DNA of 64,000 bases from RYN-230 sp963829725 (GTDB lineage: Bacteria > Actinomycetota > Actinomycetes > Streptosporangiales > Streptosporangiaceae): assembly GCA_963829725.1 (NCBI GenBank), contig CAWHJW010000016.1, positions 62,001 to 126,000 on the forward strand. The letters run 5' to 3'. Each line of letters begins with the position of its first letter. The stretch's first letter is position 1. The notes below the pieces were generated by a model that was not told the origin of the DNA, searched no databases, and saw nothing but the letters and a program-made list of their open reading frames with translations. Made by a program: the position numbers and the translations under genes. Below are positions 8,646 to 17,744 of this stretch, piece after piece.

Positions 8646-9049
8646 GACCCTCTCCTCGGGAACAAGAGATGTGATTTATGAGAATGTGGGCACGGGAATC
8701 TGGGATGGGAGCTTGGTTCAATTCCCTGTCCACTGTGAGCCTCTTCCAGTATTGACCTGGCCGGTTGCCGTGGCAAGGTGTCGAATCGTTTTTCTTATGT
8801 CACGCAAATTAATGGATATTTATCATGCCAAGATTGAGTAAACTCCCAATGAAGATATTGCGCCCGGGTTTATTTATTCATTTGTTCCTCTCAGGGTTAT
8901 CCGGCGGTACGGGGGGGGAGCGAGAGGTGCCCTACTGGGCTGTCACTTGTCTTGCCCGCAGTAGTGGCACTCAGGGCTCAGCACGGCACGCTCGTTGCGG
9001 AACGTGCTCGATGATGAGGCTATGGACCTCACTGTGCTGCTAATCGGAG
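8646..9049. other. Oxidase upstream region, no gene seen
   Basis: About 400 bp containing an AT-rich stretch (roughly 8775-8890) in otherwise GC-rich DNA, presumably the promoter region of the leftward oxidase. Small frames here lack support. Confidence 0.5.
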
Positions 9050-9766
9050 TGCGCGACCGCTGGCTGACGCCGAGCTGACCTACCGCGAGGTTGGCGGGAT
9101 CCGGGGCTGGTATATCCCGGAGAGTGCCTGGGCAGGGATGCCGGGTGCCGCGGGGCCCGACCCGGGCCGACCTCGGCTGAGCCGGGGAGCAGGTCCGGGC
9201 CGGCCGCTCCGACGCATGGACAACGGCTCTGCCGTTGCCCAGGGTGGTTCGCTGAGCGTATTGTCAAGGAGAATTTGCTTTGATCGCCCGGGCACGGTTG
9301 TAGTCGGGGCGGTCCGGGACGTCGCTCCAGACCTTGGTGGCGTGGTTGAGTTACCGAGGAAGATCTTCATGAGCGTCCCTGAACATGCGTGCGTAACCGC
9401 GAAGCGGCTCGCAGGCTGGATCGTCGGCAGGCGGGTGTCGTCGGGCCATAGAACGGCACTGATAGGCCCTGGGTTGGCGATGAGCCAGCAGGGCCGGCCC
9501 GGGAACGCCCCAGCGACCATATCGCCGCGATCGTGCGTCGTGGCTGCCCGCCCGCGGAGGTACGCGCCGCGCCAGAGGCCGTTGCTGCCCGACGTGCCGG
9601 GCCTGCGGGGCTTGCCGGCGGTGCTGGGCCATGCCGTCGCACGCGCTGGGGTGGCCGGGGCCAGGTCGCCCCGCAATCCTGACTCAGACCGTCCACGCGC
9701 CAAGCGGCTCCTGGTCTACCGGGCGTGGGCTTAGCCCGGGGCGTAAACGAAAAGGAGAAATGTCGG
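9050..9766. other. No confident gene; possible DUF1990-like scrap
   Basis: Both strands have open frames of about 200 codons, but they are Arg/Pro-rich and I recognise no family. Near 9062-9100 a short plus-strand reading, LADAELTYREVGGIRG, resembles the N-terminal signature of UPF0548/DUF1990 proteins and may be a fragment. Confidence 0.35.
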
Positions 9767-10639
9767 ATGGTTGGAGCAGCAGCGATGCCGCTTACGCGGT
9801 TGGTGGAACTGCCCGGTCGGGGGACGACGCGTGTGTGGGAGTGCGCCGGCCCACCCGGCGCGGGAACCCTGATGCTTATCCACGGGGTGGCAGGCACGGC
9901 CGAGTTGAACTGGGGGAAGGTCTTCGTGCCGCTCGGACAGCATTTCCGGGTTGTCGCCGCCGACCTGCGCGGCCATGGTGACGGGATCCCCCTGCGTTCC
10001 CGGTTCCGGCTTGAGGATTGCGCTGACGATGTCGCCGCGCTGGCAGGTGTCCTTGATATCGGCAAGTTTGCCGCCGTGGGCTATTCCATGGGCGGCATGG
10101 TTGCCCAGCTTCTGTACCGGCGGCACGCGTCGCTGTTGTCGGGTCTGGTGTTGTGCTCTACCGCGAGCAACGTCTGCGGATCACCGATGGAGCAGATGGC
10201 CGCTCTTGCGATACCGGCGGTGGCCGTCGCCTTGCAATGGAACCCGATGCTGCACCTGATGAGCGCCGATTCCTTCGGGATGGCGCTGCTGGGCCGCATT
10301 GATGACCCGGCGACCGCCAGGTGGGCCCGCGCCCAGTTGAGCCGGACCACCCTGGCCACCACCATCTCGGCCACGCACGCCGTCTGCGGGTTCACCTCCG
10401 GCAGCTGGATCGGCCAGGTCGATGTGCCTGCCGCGGTGGTCATCACGACCCGGGACCAGATCGTGCCGCCAGACCGCCAGCTTGAGCTGGCCCGGGCGAT
10501 CCCGGGCGCATCGGTCCACTACGTGGACGCCGATCACGGGGCATGCGTCAACGCGCCGCAGTTGTTCGCCCGCGCTTTGCTCGACGCCTGCCGGTCAGCA
10601 GAGCCATCCCGCGGCGGCGCGCTGCGCACACCAGCCTGA
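9767..10639 (+). CDS. Alpha/beta hydrolase
   Basis: A 290-residue alpha/beta hydrolase fold protein. The oxyanion region LMLIHGVAGTAELNW is followed by VVAADLRGHGDG, the nucleophile elbow VGYSMGGMVAQ, an acid in TTRDQIVPP and the catalytic His in DADHGACV, all in the expected order. The ATG at 9767 is chosen because AGGAG ends nine bases before it; the earlier ATG at 9760 is in another frame. The substrate cannot be inferred. Likely cytoplasmic, single-gene unit. Confidence 0.9.
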   Translation: MVGAAAMPLTRLVELPGRGTTRVWECAGPPGAGTLMLIHGVAGTAELNWGKVFVPLGQHFRVVAADLRGHGDGIPLRSRFRLEDCADDVAALAGVLDIGKFAAVGYSMGGMVAQLLYRRHASLLSGLVLCSTASNVCGSPMEQMAALAIPAVAVALQWNPMLHLMSADSFGMALLGRIDDPATARWARAQLSRTTLATTISATHAVCGFTSGSWIGQVDVPAAVVITTRDQIVPPDRQLELARAIPGASVHYVDADHGACVNAPQLFARALLDACRSAEPSRGGALRTPA

Positions 10640-10681
10640 GACGCCGGCCCCGCAACGCACCCTGAACCCCGGGCCCCGCCG

Positions 10682-11368
10682 TCAGCGGCTAGGGACGGCT
10701 GACCGGGTCCGCGGCGGCGCCTGGCCGGTCAGGATATAGCCGCTGCCGAGCGCTAGCTCCCGGACATGCACGTCCTCGAGCAGTTGCCCGAGATGATGCC
10801 ACGGCCGAGCGAACCCCTCAAAGCTCCGCACATAGGGAGCGTGGAGCATCGCCACTGGCAGGTTCACGGCCACCATCCATGGTGCGGCCCACTTGCCGCC
10901 GCCAGCGGCCACCCCCGCGCCAGGACGCAGCTTGCTCAGGACGTTCCGCAGCGCGTCCGGGGACTGCATGATGTCGTGCACGGCGCAGAACAGGGCGGCG
11001 TCTGCGATTGACGCGATCTGCGCATCCTCGGCCGGTGACTGCACGACCGTGACGTTACCCCAGCCTTCCTGCTCGATGCGCTCGCGCGCCACCGCCACCA
11101 TCTCCGGTGACTCCTCAATGCCCACGACGCTGCCCTGCGGGCCGACCTTGTCCCGGAGCGAGCCGTGGCACAGCCCTGTCCCGCATCCCACGTCGAGGAC
11201 GACCTGCCCCCGGCGGACCGGGAGCGCCTCGACGACCTCCTGGCGGTAGTCCTGGAACGCGTCCGTCCTCTGATCGTAGGAGCGGGCATGCTCGCGGTAA
11301 GCCGGCTGCCGCGTCACCTCTCGTGCCGGCGCAGGCGCGGCAGGCACGGAATTAGGCGATTCGCTCAT
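10682..11368 (-). CDS. Class I SAM-dependent methyltransferase
   Basis: A 228-residue methyltransferase. Motif I is VLDVGCGTGLCHG (residues about 57-69), followed by an acidic residue in VVGIEESPEM and the DAALFCAVHDIMQ segment of motif IV. The ATG at 11368 follows AAGGGTGAAGGG. The C-terminal half (PWMVAVNLPVAMLHAPYVRSF) resembles small-molecule methyltransferases of the UbiE/MenG-like group; the substrate is unknown. It is convergent with the hydrolase at 9767, with 42 bp between the stops. Confidence 0.9.
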   Translation of the reverse strand: MSESPNSVPAAPAPAREVTRQPAYREHARSYDQRTDAFQDYRQEVVEALPVRRGQVVLDVGCGTGLCHGSLRDKVGPQGSVVGIEESPEMVAVARERIEQEGWGNVTVVQSPAEDAQIASIADAALFCAVHDIMQSPDALRNVLSKLRPGAGVAAGGGKWAAPWMVAVNLPVAMLHAPYVRSFEGFARPWHHLGQLLEDVHVRELALGSGYILTGQAPPRTRSAVPSR

Positions 11369-12043
11369 GACCCTTCACCCTTCTCATCGATGGAGCGGCA
11401 TCTCCTGACATGCTCTGGGCCCGCCATTCGTGACGGAATCCAACGTCCCAGTAACATTTGATACCTGCCACTGATCTCCCGGATGAGCCTCGGTTATCAC
11501 CGGTCTCGGCTTATATCCCGGTCGTTGCTGATAATCTTTTCTTGGGAATGGGCCTATGGTAGTTGCCCGACTCCAGGCCGGGCGAGCGGCATCCATGATC
11601 TCCGACCGGCTCGGCGATTTCTTCCCAGGACTTCGACCTCAACGTAGCCTGGACCACGAAATTCTGCAATGTGGTCATTATCTCACCGGCCGCGTCAATG
11701 AACTTAAGTCACAACGCACACATGAATTGGGTCCAAATTATTGTTAACCTTGAGGTAACGTGTTTCTATGCTGTGTCTCCAGTCAGCAGGTCAGCTAACA
11801 GTTCACGAGCCGCTCACTGGCCCCACTCAACACAGAGCGTCCTGCCGAGCCGGTTGCCGAAGGTGATGGCGAACGCGTTCAGGACCGGCTTCGTGCGCCG
11901 TGAGGTGCTGCTGATTCGAGTGGGGTGAAAGGTCACCACCGCCGGGCCGTCGCGGCGGCCTGGCTGGAGCTGAGGACAGCCTGTCCCGGGAGGCGCCCGG
12001 ATGGGCGGGAGCAATCCTGACAAGGTCAGGACGGCCCAGCGGC
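11369..12043. other. Intergenic stretch, no supported gene
   Basis: About 670 bp with some AT-rich patches near 11500-11790 that may hold the methyltransferase promoter. Short frames are Arg/Ser-rich and match nothing I know. Confidence 0.4.
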
Positions 12044-12115
12044 GCGCACCTGCCCGTGATCGCCGACCGGGTGGTCCAGGCGGCGCTGAAACTCGTGCTG
12101 GAACCGGGCTTCGAG
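12044..12115 (+). pseudogene. Group II intron reverse transcriptase, short fragment
   Basis: The plus strand reads AHLPVIADRVVQAALKLVLE followed by PGFEAS. This matches the conserved segment of group II intron maturases that precedes the SYGFRP motif. Nothing before or after in the same frame continues the family, so this is a 24-codon scrap. No intron RNA domain V was recognised nearby. Confidence 0.45.
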
Positions 12116-12358
12116 GCCAGCCCTGCCAGGACTGCATCTCCTCGATCAGCTTGCCGGTGATCCGGAGATGGTCTCCTAGACACTGAGGCGCCGTAGATCT
12201 CTGCGACGTGCGCCGAGCATCCCCGGTGCCGACCGCCGGGCCGTGCCTCTGATGGCCCAGCTGAGGCAAGAGCACGGGACGAGCCCAGGTCAGCCGTAGA
12301 TCGTCGGGCATTTCGCGCCCCGGGGCGAGCAACCGTTACCGCTGGCCGAAGCGTGTCA

Positions 12359-12565
12359 CTATACATTCCGGGTGCGCTCCGGAGAGGCGTGCAAAGCCTG
12401 GATGAGCGGGCCGGGCTCGCTGGCTTGCGAGTGCGTCATGTGGACAACGTCCGCAAAGGAGATCGCCTCAGCTGACTCGCTGCCCGTCCCCGATATCGGC
12501 GCGTCAACCGACTTCTTATCATGGCGCGCAGCGTCGCCCCTACTGTAGTCGGCCATGCCAGCCAC
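12359..12565 (-). CDS. Small hypothetical protein (68 aa)
   Basis: A 68-codon frame from ATG 12565, starting 33 bp after the stop of the upstream leftward membrane protein, so possibly co-transcribed with it. It is moderately charged (GDAARHDKKSVDAPISGTGS, then FADVVHMTHSQASE), has no hydrophobic segment and no cysteine. I do not recognise the family. The composition is more protein-like than the surrounding spurious frames. Confidence 0.4.
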   Translation of the reverse strand: MAGMADYSRGDAARHDKKSVDAPISGTGSESAEAISFADVVHMTHSQASEPGPLIQALHASPERTRNV

Positions 12566-12598
12566 GTCCCGACCTCTGTTGGCTTACCGGTGGCGCTC

Positions 12599-13687
12599 TC
12601 ATTTCCCGAAACCAAGAAGATCGATGAGCACCCGGCTGATATCCACCGAAAGTTGCGTGTGCTGCGCCTGGCCGGGCTTGGTGAGCAGGAAGTTCAGGTC
12701 CTGATCGCTCGCTGCCGTGAGCACCGCGATAACTTTGCCTGCTGAGCTGAACACCGGATGCGCGACGACCACCTCAAGTTTCGGGGTGGGGGGCCCATCC
12801 AGCGCTGCGTACTTACCTCCAGCCGCTAGCTCGGCCCCCACCCCCCGGGTCCACTCCCCGGTCGCCCAGGCCGTGCCCGTGACGCTCTCGCCGCGAGCCC
12901 AAGTCCTGGCGTCCGGCGGGCTGACTTCCGGCATCGGCCCGATGCGCTCGTCTCCCGGCAAGGGTACGTACAACGCCCACTCGTACCCAGAAGCGGGGGT
13001 ATCCCTCGGGGGCAGGAGCCGTCGCAGAATGTCGGCTCCCGCTTCCTGGCGGGACTCGGATCGCATGTGCCTTGCCTCGCCGGCGAGCTCATCGATGGGT
13101 ATGTCGTACCCGCTCGCGATAAGAACGCCCACGACCACGAAGCCGAGTCGCATCACTATGACCACGGAGCCTATGAACCCCAGCCGCGACATTGGGCCCG
13201 GCGGCAGCGGGGTGAAGGCGTAGTACGCGGGAGCTGCCACTATGAACAGCCCACCGAGGAGACGGACCCAGCTGAAACCGCTATGCCGCCTTAGGAACTT
13301 CTCACGGCTCGGGGCTGGACGGGCGCTCCCGGCGGCGGACGGAAGGCGAAGCGCTGCGACGGCTATGGCCAGCTGCCAGGCGCAGACCGGCGCGAGCAGG
13401 ATGTAACCGACGAGGAAGACCCCGAAAACGGGCTCCCATGCGAGCGTGCCGATGGAGTCAACGACTATCCGTGCGACGGGGATGAAGCAAGCGAGCGATG
13501 CGGCGGTTACGGCGGCGAGGGTCAAGGACAGAGCTGCGATCCGCCGCATGGCGCCTTGGTGCGGGCCATCCTGCCGTGTCCGTTCGGCTTGCAGAGCACT
13601 AGCCTGTCCGTAGGTGAACAGGGCGACGATGGCCAGCACTAGGCCGAGTGCCCCAATTGCGTTCGTGACCTGCTGAGACGCGCTCAT
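12599..13687 (-). CDS. Membrane protein with C-terminal GAF-like domain
   Basis: 362 residues from ATG 13687 (MSASQQVTNAIGAL). At least five hydrophobic helices lie in the first 200 residues (GLVLAIVALFTYG, LTLAAVTAASLACFIPVA, VFGVFLVGYILLAPV, LLGGLFIVAAPAYY, FIGSVVIVMRLGFVVVGVL). A soluble C-terminal half follows with GESVTGTAWATGEW and LEVVVAHPVFSSAGKVIAVL, the layout of a GAF-type small-ligand domain. There is no kinase or cyclase domain, so it may be a membrane sensor. The longer 423-codon reading adds an Arg-rich, unlikely N terminus. Confidence 0.75.
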   Translation of the reverse strand: MSASQQVTNAIGALGLVLAIVALFTYGQASALQAERTRQDGPHQGAMRRIAALSLTLAAVTAASLACFIPVARIVVDSIGTLAWEPVFGVFLVGYILLAPVCAWQLAIAVAALRLPSAAGSARPAPSREKFLRRHSGFSWVRLLGGLFIVAAPAYYAFTPLPPGPMSRLGFIGSVVIVMRLGFVVVGVLIASGYDIPIDELAGEARHMRSESRQEAGADILRRLLPPRDTPASGYEWALYVPLPGDERIGPMPEVSPPDARTWARGESVTGTAWATGEWTRGVGAELAAGGKYAALDGPPTPKLEVVVAHPVFSSAGKVIAVLTAASDQDLNFLLTKPGQAQHTQLSVDISRVLIDLLGFGK

Positions 13688-14396
13688 CCTGAACCGCCCC
13701 AACAACCGCCGTCGTCGAGCGCCCCGAGCCTGAGCATGGAGAGAATGCCCATGTTGCCTTGAGCCGTACTGACCGGCTGGCCGAACTCGAACCCTGGGAT
13801 CAACCCACCCGAGCGGGAGAGTGCGCCCGTAAGAAAGACCTGCCCCAGCAGGTCCTGGGAATTGGCACATCGGGCAGGGCTGCGCTCAGCGAGCGGAACA
13901 TCCCGGCCTCCCAGCGCCAGAACAAGATCGTTACCAGGGCGGGCCTCATGGTGCGGTAGCGCGCCTTGGTCGAATTACTGACGACGGCCAGGTCGATGAA
14001 GAACATAGCCCCGGCTTTCTTGGATGACCCCCGGGCACTCGCCGCCGGGCGGCGGTTGATTCCCGGTGCTTACCTCTCACGTTACATCACAAATATATAA
14101 CTAGCAATATGATTCTAGAGTTGACAGTATATTTTCTCGGACGCGTTCTGATTCACGGCAGGAGAAACGTGGTTGACATGTGCGGGTAGTAATCTTCGTT
14201 CTTCTCGCTGCTCGATGATTTCGGCCAAGTCCTCCGAGTCCAAGCCAAGCCGCTGCGCACGCACTTACGCCAACCTGGACACGTCGGCCCCCGCCGGGGG
14301 CGGCAGCTACGAGGAGGACCGGGAGGAGCGACTCCTGCATCCATCACGGACAGCTTGCGGGGCGCCCTGCCCTCTTGTGGCCGACCCCCGGGCTCG
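13688..14396. other. No confident gene; possible regulator scrap
   Basis: The stretch includes an AT-rich patch at about 14085-14150. On the minus strand around 14180-14275 a reading RAQRLGLDSEDLAEIIEQRE resembles the C-terminal helix of YtrA-type GntR regulators, but it is short and without context. Other frames look spurious. Confidence 0.35.
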
Positions 14397-14882
14397 CTAT
14401 ATCCACAGCGGGTCGTGGCTGTTAGCCGCGCGGTCACGTACGGCGGGAACGAGTGCGGCGAGCATCAGCATTCCGGGTAAGGGCGAAAGCCGCCGGATAG
14501 CCGGTGCAGGCCACGAAGACGCCGAACACGGCGGGGCCGGCGCGGTACCCGGAGTCGTAGTCCAGGTTCCACAGGGCGCTGGCGGTGCCCTAGCCGCCGA
14601 TCGGCGCACGGTCGATCAGCAGCGTGAAGGTGACGTTCTCGCTGATCCCGAAGCCGATCCCGAACAGGCACATGCCTGCGATCAGGACTGCTGGCACAGT
14701 CATCCAGATCAGTATGGTCATCCCGGCCGCTGCGGTCAGCAGGCCGGGAACCAGCAGGCCAGCGTGGCCGTGTCGGTCGCCGTGGCGTCAGGCCAGCCAT
14801 CGGCTCACCGTCGGGGCCACGGCCTGCGCGAGCAATCCGAGCGCGGCGACGCCGCCGGACACGCCTGCTGCTACATATAGCG
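14397..14882 (-). pseudogene. MFS transporter, C-terminal half (cut off by insertion)
   Basis: Reading leftward from 14882 gives membrane segments of a major facilitator transporter: LYVAAGVSGGVAALGLLAQ, AAGMTILIWMTVPAVLIAG, then FGIGFGISENVTFTLLIDRA. An in-frame TGA near 14786, a TAG near 14592 and a frameshift near 14475 (after GYPAAFALTR, before GMLMLAALVPAVRD) show it is dead. The N-terminal half lies at 16933-17697, beyond the inserted element; joining the two at the repeated TAGCG restores one frame (...AAFLPL + YVAAGVSGG...). Confidence 0.8.
14878..14882. repeat. Left copy of 5-bp target duplication (TAGCG)
   Basis: The same five bases occur at 16933-16937 on the other side of the element. 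Removing one copy plus the element restores the MFS reading frame. Confidence 0.65.
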
Positions 14883-14945
14883 AGCGACCTCATACCGCCG
14901 AGGCTCGCGGCTGCGCCGCGAATGGGCGGGTGGTAGCCGGCGTGC

Positions 14946-14980
14946 AGCGAGGAGGTGCCCGTGAGGGTGGCCTCCTCGCT
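14946..14980. other. Hairpin in leader of the inserted element
   Basis: Perfect 10-bp arms (agcgaggagg / cctcctcgct) with a 15-nt loop, 45 bp before the ATG at 15025. It could limit read-through transcription into the element's gene or serve as an element end structure. Confidence 0.55.
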
Positions 14981-15024
14981 GTGCCGGTTCTAGCCTCCAG
15001 GTTGACGAGACCAGGGAGGCCGGC

Positions 15025-15096
15025 ATGGCCGACTATTCGACTCTACTGCGGGATCGGGTGACGCTGGCGGTTCGTTCGGTGGACCGGATCTTCCTG
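15025..15096 (+). pseudogene. True 5' end of the element's gene, separated by a 242-bp insertion
   Basis: ATG 15025 follows GGGAGG at ideal spacing and opens MADYSTLLRDRVTLAVRSVD. It reads on to ...RIFL at 15096 and, after 15097-15338 is skipped, continues in frame as QGYVPHLQTAGW. As it stands the frame ends at a TGA at 15106-15108. This indicates that the gene originally began here and had about 538 codons. Confidence 0.65.
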
Positions 15097-15338
15097 AACG
15101 TTATCTGAAGCCCTCCCTGTGTATGCCGCACCTGACCAGGACGCCTGCGGCGTGGACATGTAGCTGAACAGCGTTCACGTAGTAGCCACTTGGTTCTAAA
15201 AACGGCAGCGGCAAGGGGATTTGCACGGGTCTGCGGCGGAGACCCTGTTCAGGTAACGTGTCCACCACGCAGCAAAAAGCACACAAAACACCCGCGGCGG
15301 CTACAGCAAGGACACCCAAATTCGGGCTTGAGATAATG
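15097..15338. mobile_element. 242-bp MITE-like insertion
   Basis: The block interrupts the element's gene and carries imperfect 15-bp terminal inverted repeats: 15099-15113 (CGTTATCTGAAGCCC) and the complement of 15324-15338 (CATTATCTCAAGCCC), 13 of 15 matching. Removing 242 bp restores the frame exactly. It has no credible gene of its own (a 72-codon minus frame exists). No clear target duplication is visible. Confidence 0.5.
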
Positions 15339-16883
15339 CAGGGGTATGTGCCGCATCTGCAGACGGCTGGCTGGTGCGCGCGGTTCCTCCGCGAGCAACG
15401 CGGGTTCGGCTATCCCTCCTCGAGGGCGTTCGGCGAGGTGGGGAAGGCCTACGAGACAGCGATCAGGAACTTCGCCAGGAAGAACGCCATCCCGGTGGTC
15501 CGCTTCGCCAAGGGCGATAACCGGGAGGAGATCGCGCGCCCTTACCTGGAGGCTGCCGCTGCCGGCGGCAAGGGCAAGGTCGTCATGATCGGCGTTGGCC
15601 AGGAGAAGGCCTCGGCATGGCGGTCCTGGGCGGGCAAGAGACGTGACAGCCGGGGGCGGGTTCTGCAGGAGTGGGGCCGGCAGATGACCTTCGTCAACCA
15701 CTTCTACTTCTACTTGTGGGATGCGGAGTGGGGCCCGGCGTTCTGGAAGGTCAACTGCTATGCGCCCTTCCCGGTCTGGATCTGGCTGAACGGGCACGAG
15801 TGGGCCAAGCGGCAGCTTGCCAAGGCCGGCATAGGGTATGCCGCGCTGGATAACGGGTTCCGCTCGTGCGCAGATCCCCCACTGCTGCAGCGGCTGTGTG
15901 ACCGGCTCGGGCCGGGCGCGGTCACCGCGTTCTTCTGGCGCTGGTTTGCCCAGCTGCCGCAAGTGTTCACCACCCCGGACCTGCACGCCGGGTACGTCTA
16001 TGAACTGGCATTCCGCCAGTTCGAGGTGGCCGACACGCTGGTATTCGACCGCCCGGCCGCGGGCCGGGCGTTCTTCGAGGGGCTCATCCGCGACCACCTG
16101 GATGTCGGCCGCCCGGACTGCGTGTCGCTGACGTTCGGCAGGCGGGTGACCTCCAAAACCCCCGGCGCGTTCCGCACCAAGGTCGTCACCCAGGGAGTTG
16201 ACCCGCAGATCAGCTGCTACTACAAGGCCAGCCGGATCAAGCAATATTTCAAAGCGCACCGGGCATTGCGGACTGAGACCGTCATCTGCGACACCCGGGA
16301 CTTCGGGATCGGCAGGCGCGTCTGCCTGGAGAACTGGAATGCCCTGCGGGCAGCTGGCGAACACGCCAACCAGCGTCTGTGCGACGCTGAAGCCGCAGAC
16401 GCCCAGCCCGCCCCTGACACCGTCACCTTCGCCGAGGTGACCAGGCCCACCAGCACCGCCGAGGGCCTGCACGCTCCAGCACTGCGCTTTGGTGACCCCC
16501 GCGTCATGGCAGTCCTGGCCGCCACGCTGCGGTTCACCCACCTGATCGCTGGGTTCGACAACCGGTCCCTGACCGAACTCGCCTCCGCGCTGCTCGGCAC
16601 CCCCTACACCAGCCGGCATGCCACTTATGACCTGCGGCGGCTCCGGCGCAAACAGGTCATCGAGCGGCTCCCCGGCACCCACCGGTACCGCCTCACGCCC
16701 CACGGCCGAGCGATCGCCGTCCTGTTCACCAAGACCTACGGCCGCGTCCTCACCCCCGGCCTGACCACCCTCAGCCCAGCCCTCCCTGACGATCTTGCGC
16801 ACCGCTCGGCCCTCGCCACCGCCTGGCGGCAGTTCGACCGCGCCCTCGGCCAGCACATCACAGCCGGGCTGGCCGCCGCGTGA
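15258..16883 (+). CDS. Uncharacterised protein with C-terminal winged-helix-like region (N terminus displaced)
   Basis: Open frame of 541 codons; the homologous part starts at about residue 28 (QGYVPHLQTAG). The N-terminal 370 residues are rich in aromatic residues (HFYFYLWDAEWGPAFWK, WIWLNGHEWAKRQL) with conserved-looking His, Asp and Cys positions (FRSCADPP, TETVICDTRDFGIG). Residues about 415-510 (LAATLRFTHLIAGFDNRSL, then YDLRRLRRKQVIERLPGTHRYRL) look like a winged helix. I recall this as a widespread, often multicopy actinobacterial family without assigned function. The first 27 codons derive from the 242-bp insertion, so the present product is probably abnormal or not made. Confidence 0.7.
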   Translation: MSTTQQKAHKTPAAATARTPKFGLEIMQGYVPHLQTAGWCARFLREQRGFGYPSSRAFGEVGKAYETAIRNFARKNAIPVVRFAKGDNREEIARPYLEAAAAGGKGKVVMIGVGQEKASAWRSWAGKRRDSRGRVLQEWGRQMTFVNHFYFYLWDAEWGPAFWKVNCYAPFPVWIWLNGHEWAKRQLAKAGIGYAALDNGFRSCADPPLLQRLCDRLGPGAVTAFFWRWFAQLPQVFTTPDLHAGYVYELAFRQFEVADTLVFDRPAAGRAFFEGLIRDHLDVGRPDCVSLTFGRRVTSKTPGAFRTKVVTQGVDPQISCYYKASRIKQYFKAHRALRTETVICDTRDFGIGRRVCLENWNALRAAGEHANQRLCDAEAADAQPAPDTVTFAEVTRPTSTAEGLHAPALRFGDPRVMAVLAATLRFTHLIAGFDNRSLTELASALLGTPYTSRHATYDLRRLRRKQVIERLPGTHRYRLTPHGRAIAVLFTKTYGRVLTPGLTTLSPALPDDLAHRSALATAWRQFDRALGQHITAGLAAA

Positions 16884-16932
16884 CAGGCGAAAACTTGATC
16901 TGACCGGAAACATGGCCAAGGCCTACTGGAGG

Positions 16933-16937
16933 TAGCG
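16933..16937. repeat. Right copy of 5-bp target duplication (TAGCG)
   Basis: Matches 14878-14882; borders the inserted element on the right. Confidence 0.65.
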
Positions 16938-17697
16938 GCAGGAATGCGGCAACCACGCCAGCCGACACGGTCGTCGCCGCGAAGTCGAGGGAGGGGCGGA
17001 GTTGGCTGCCGGATCGCAGGCTGGCCAGCAGGCCGGCCGGCTGCGCTGCGTCCGGGCCCGCTTCCGCCTGACGATCAGCCGGGCCAGCCAGCCAGGAGAC
17101 TGCCGCCAGCGGGGCGAGCGCACTGAAGGCCGTGATCGCGATGACTACTGCGTAACCGGCGTCCTCGGCCAGCCAGGCCCCGGACGGGAGCGCCACGATC
17201 GCGGGCACGCAGGCCACGGCTCTGGCCAGGCCGATCCCCTCACCGTGTCGCTCCGGTGGCAGCGCTGTGGCCACCAGGGCCCCGATGACGACGGTGTTGA
17301 GGCCGAAGCCGACGCCGCGGGCGATGCTGACCGCGACGATCGCGATAACGCTGTGCGGTGCCAGCAGCGCCAGGGCCTCGCCAAGCAGCAGCGCTCCGGC
17401 CGCGAACACCGTGCGATCGCCATAACGCCTCAGGGGCCTGGGAGAGGCGAACTCGGCCAGCACGGTGGCCAGCATAAGCCAGTCGGTCACCACGCCAGCC
17501 CCTGCGCTCCCGGCGCCCGCTGACACTGCGTACATTGGCGTCACTGACAGCAGGAGGTAGAAGCTGGTAAGCGTGCCGAAAGAGGACATCAGGGCCAGCG
17601 CAAACCGGGTGGTGATGAGCGTGCACGCGGTGCGGGACGGCCGGGCTGGGCGCTGTGCACGGTGCGCCGGATGCTCGGCCTGGGTCATGGTGCTCAT
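16933..17697 (-). pseudogene. MFS transporter, N-terminal half
   Basis: From ATG 17697 (MSTMTQAEHPAH) the frame encodes about seven membrane segments of an MFS permease, including SFGTLTSFYLLLSVTPMY, the loop RRYGDRTVFAAGALLLGEA and GVGFGLNTVVIGALVATALP. At 16933 the transporter sequence stops after AAFLPL, and the frame runs 75 bp into the inserted element. It is divergent from a MocR-type regulator pseudogene 47 bp away, a common pairing in which the regulator controls the exporter. Both are now broken. Confidence 0.8.
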
Positions 17698-17744
17698 GCA
17701 GGTGACCGTAGGCGCCAAGTGGACTACTGATAAGGTCCGATTCT
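17698..17744. promoter_or_regulatory. Divergent intergenic region of MFS / MocR pair
   Basis: Only 47 bp separate the two starts. It contains ggac-N10-gtcc (tggactactgataaggtccg), a plausible binding site for the MocR regulator overlapping both promoters. Confidence 0.4.

Larger units (their letters stand above)
14883..16932 (+). mobile_element. 2.05-kb insertion carrying an uncharacterised ORF
   Basis: This block splits an MFS gene and is flanked by 5-bp direct repeats. It holds a 142-bp leader with two hairpins (14906-14920 and 14946-14980), one large gene on the plus strand and only 49 bp after its stop. I find no matching terminal inverted repeats and no DDE, HUH, serine or tyrosine recombinase motif that I can recognise. 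If the large protein drives its movement it would be an undescribed transposase type; otherwise the block is a passenger. Confidence 0.6.

Noticed and set aside
13800..14006. 68-codon minus frame (MFFIDLAVVSNSTKARYR)
   Set aside because: No ribosome binding site, no family resemblance, and another frame is open on the opposite strand.
15097..15338. Group I or group II intron in the element gene
   Set aside because: At 242 bp it is too short for a typical intron with a catalytic core, and I saw no domain V-like hairpin; matching terminal inverted repeats favour a small insertion. Not fully excluded.
15249..16919. 556-codon minus-strand frame opposite the element gene
   Set aside because: Gly/Arg/Pro-rich composition without family resemblance; typical high-GC antisense frame of a real gene.
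14883..16932. Terminal inverted repeats for the 2.05-kb element
   Set aside because: The two ends share only a few bases (CCTC) when compared as inverted repeats; no convincing TIR.
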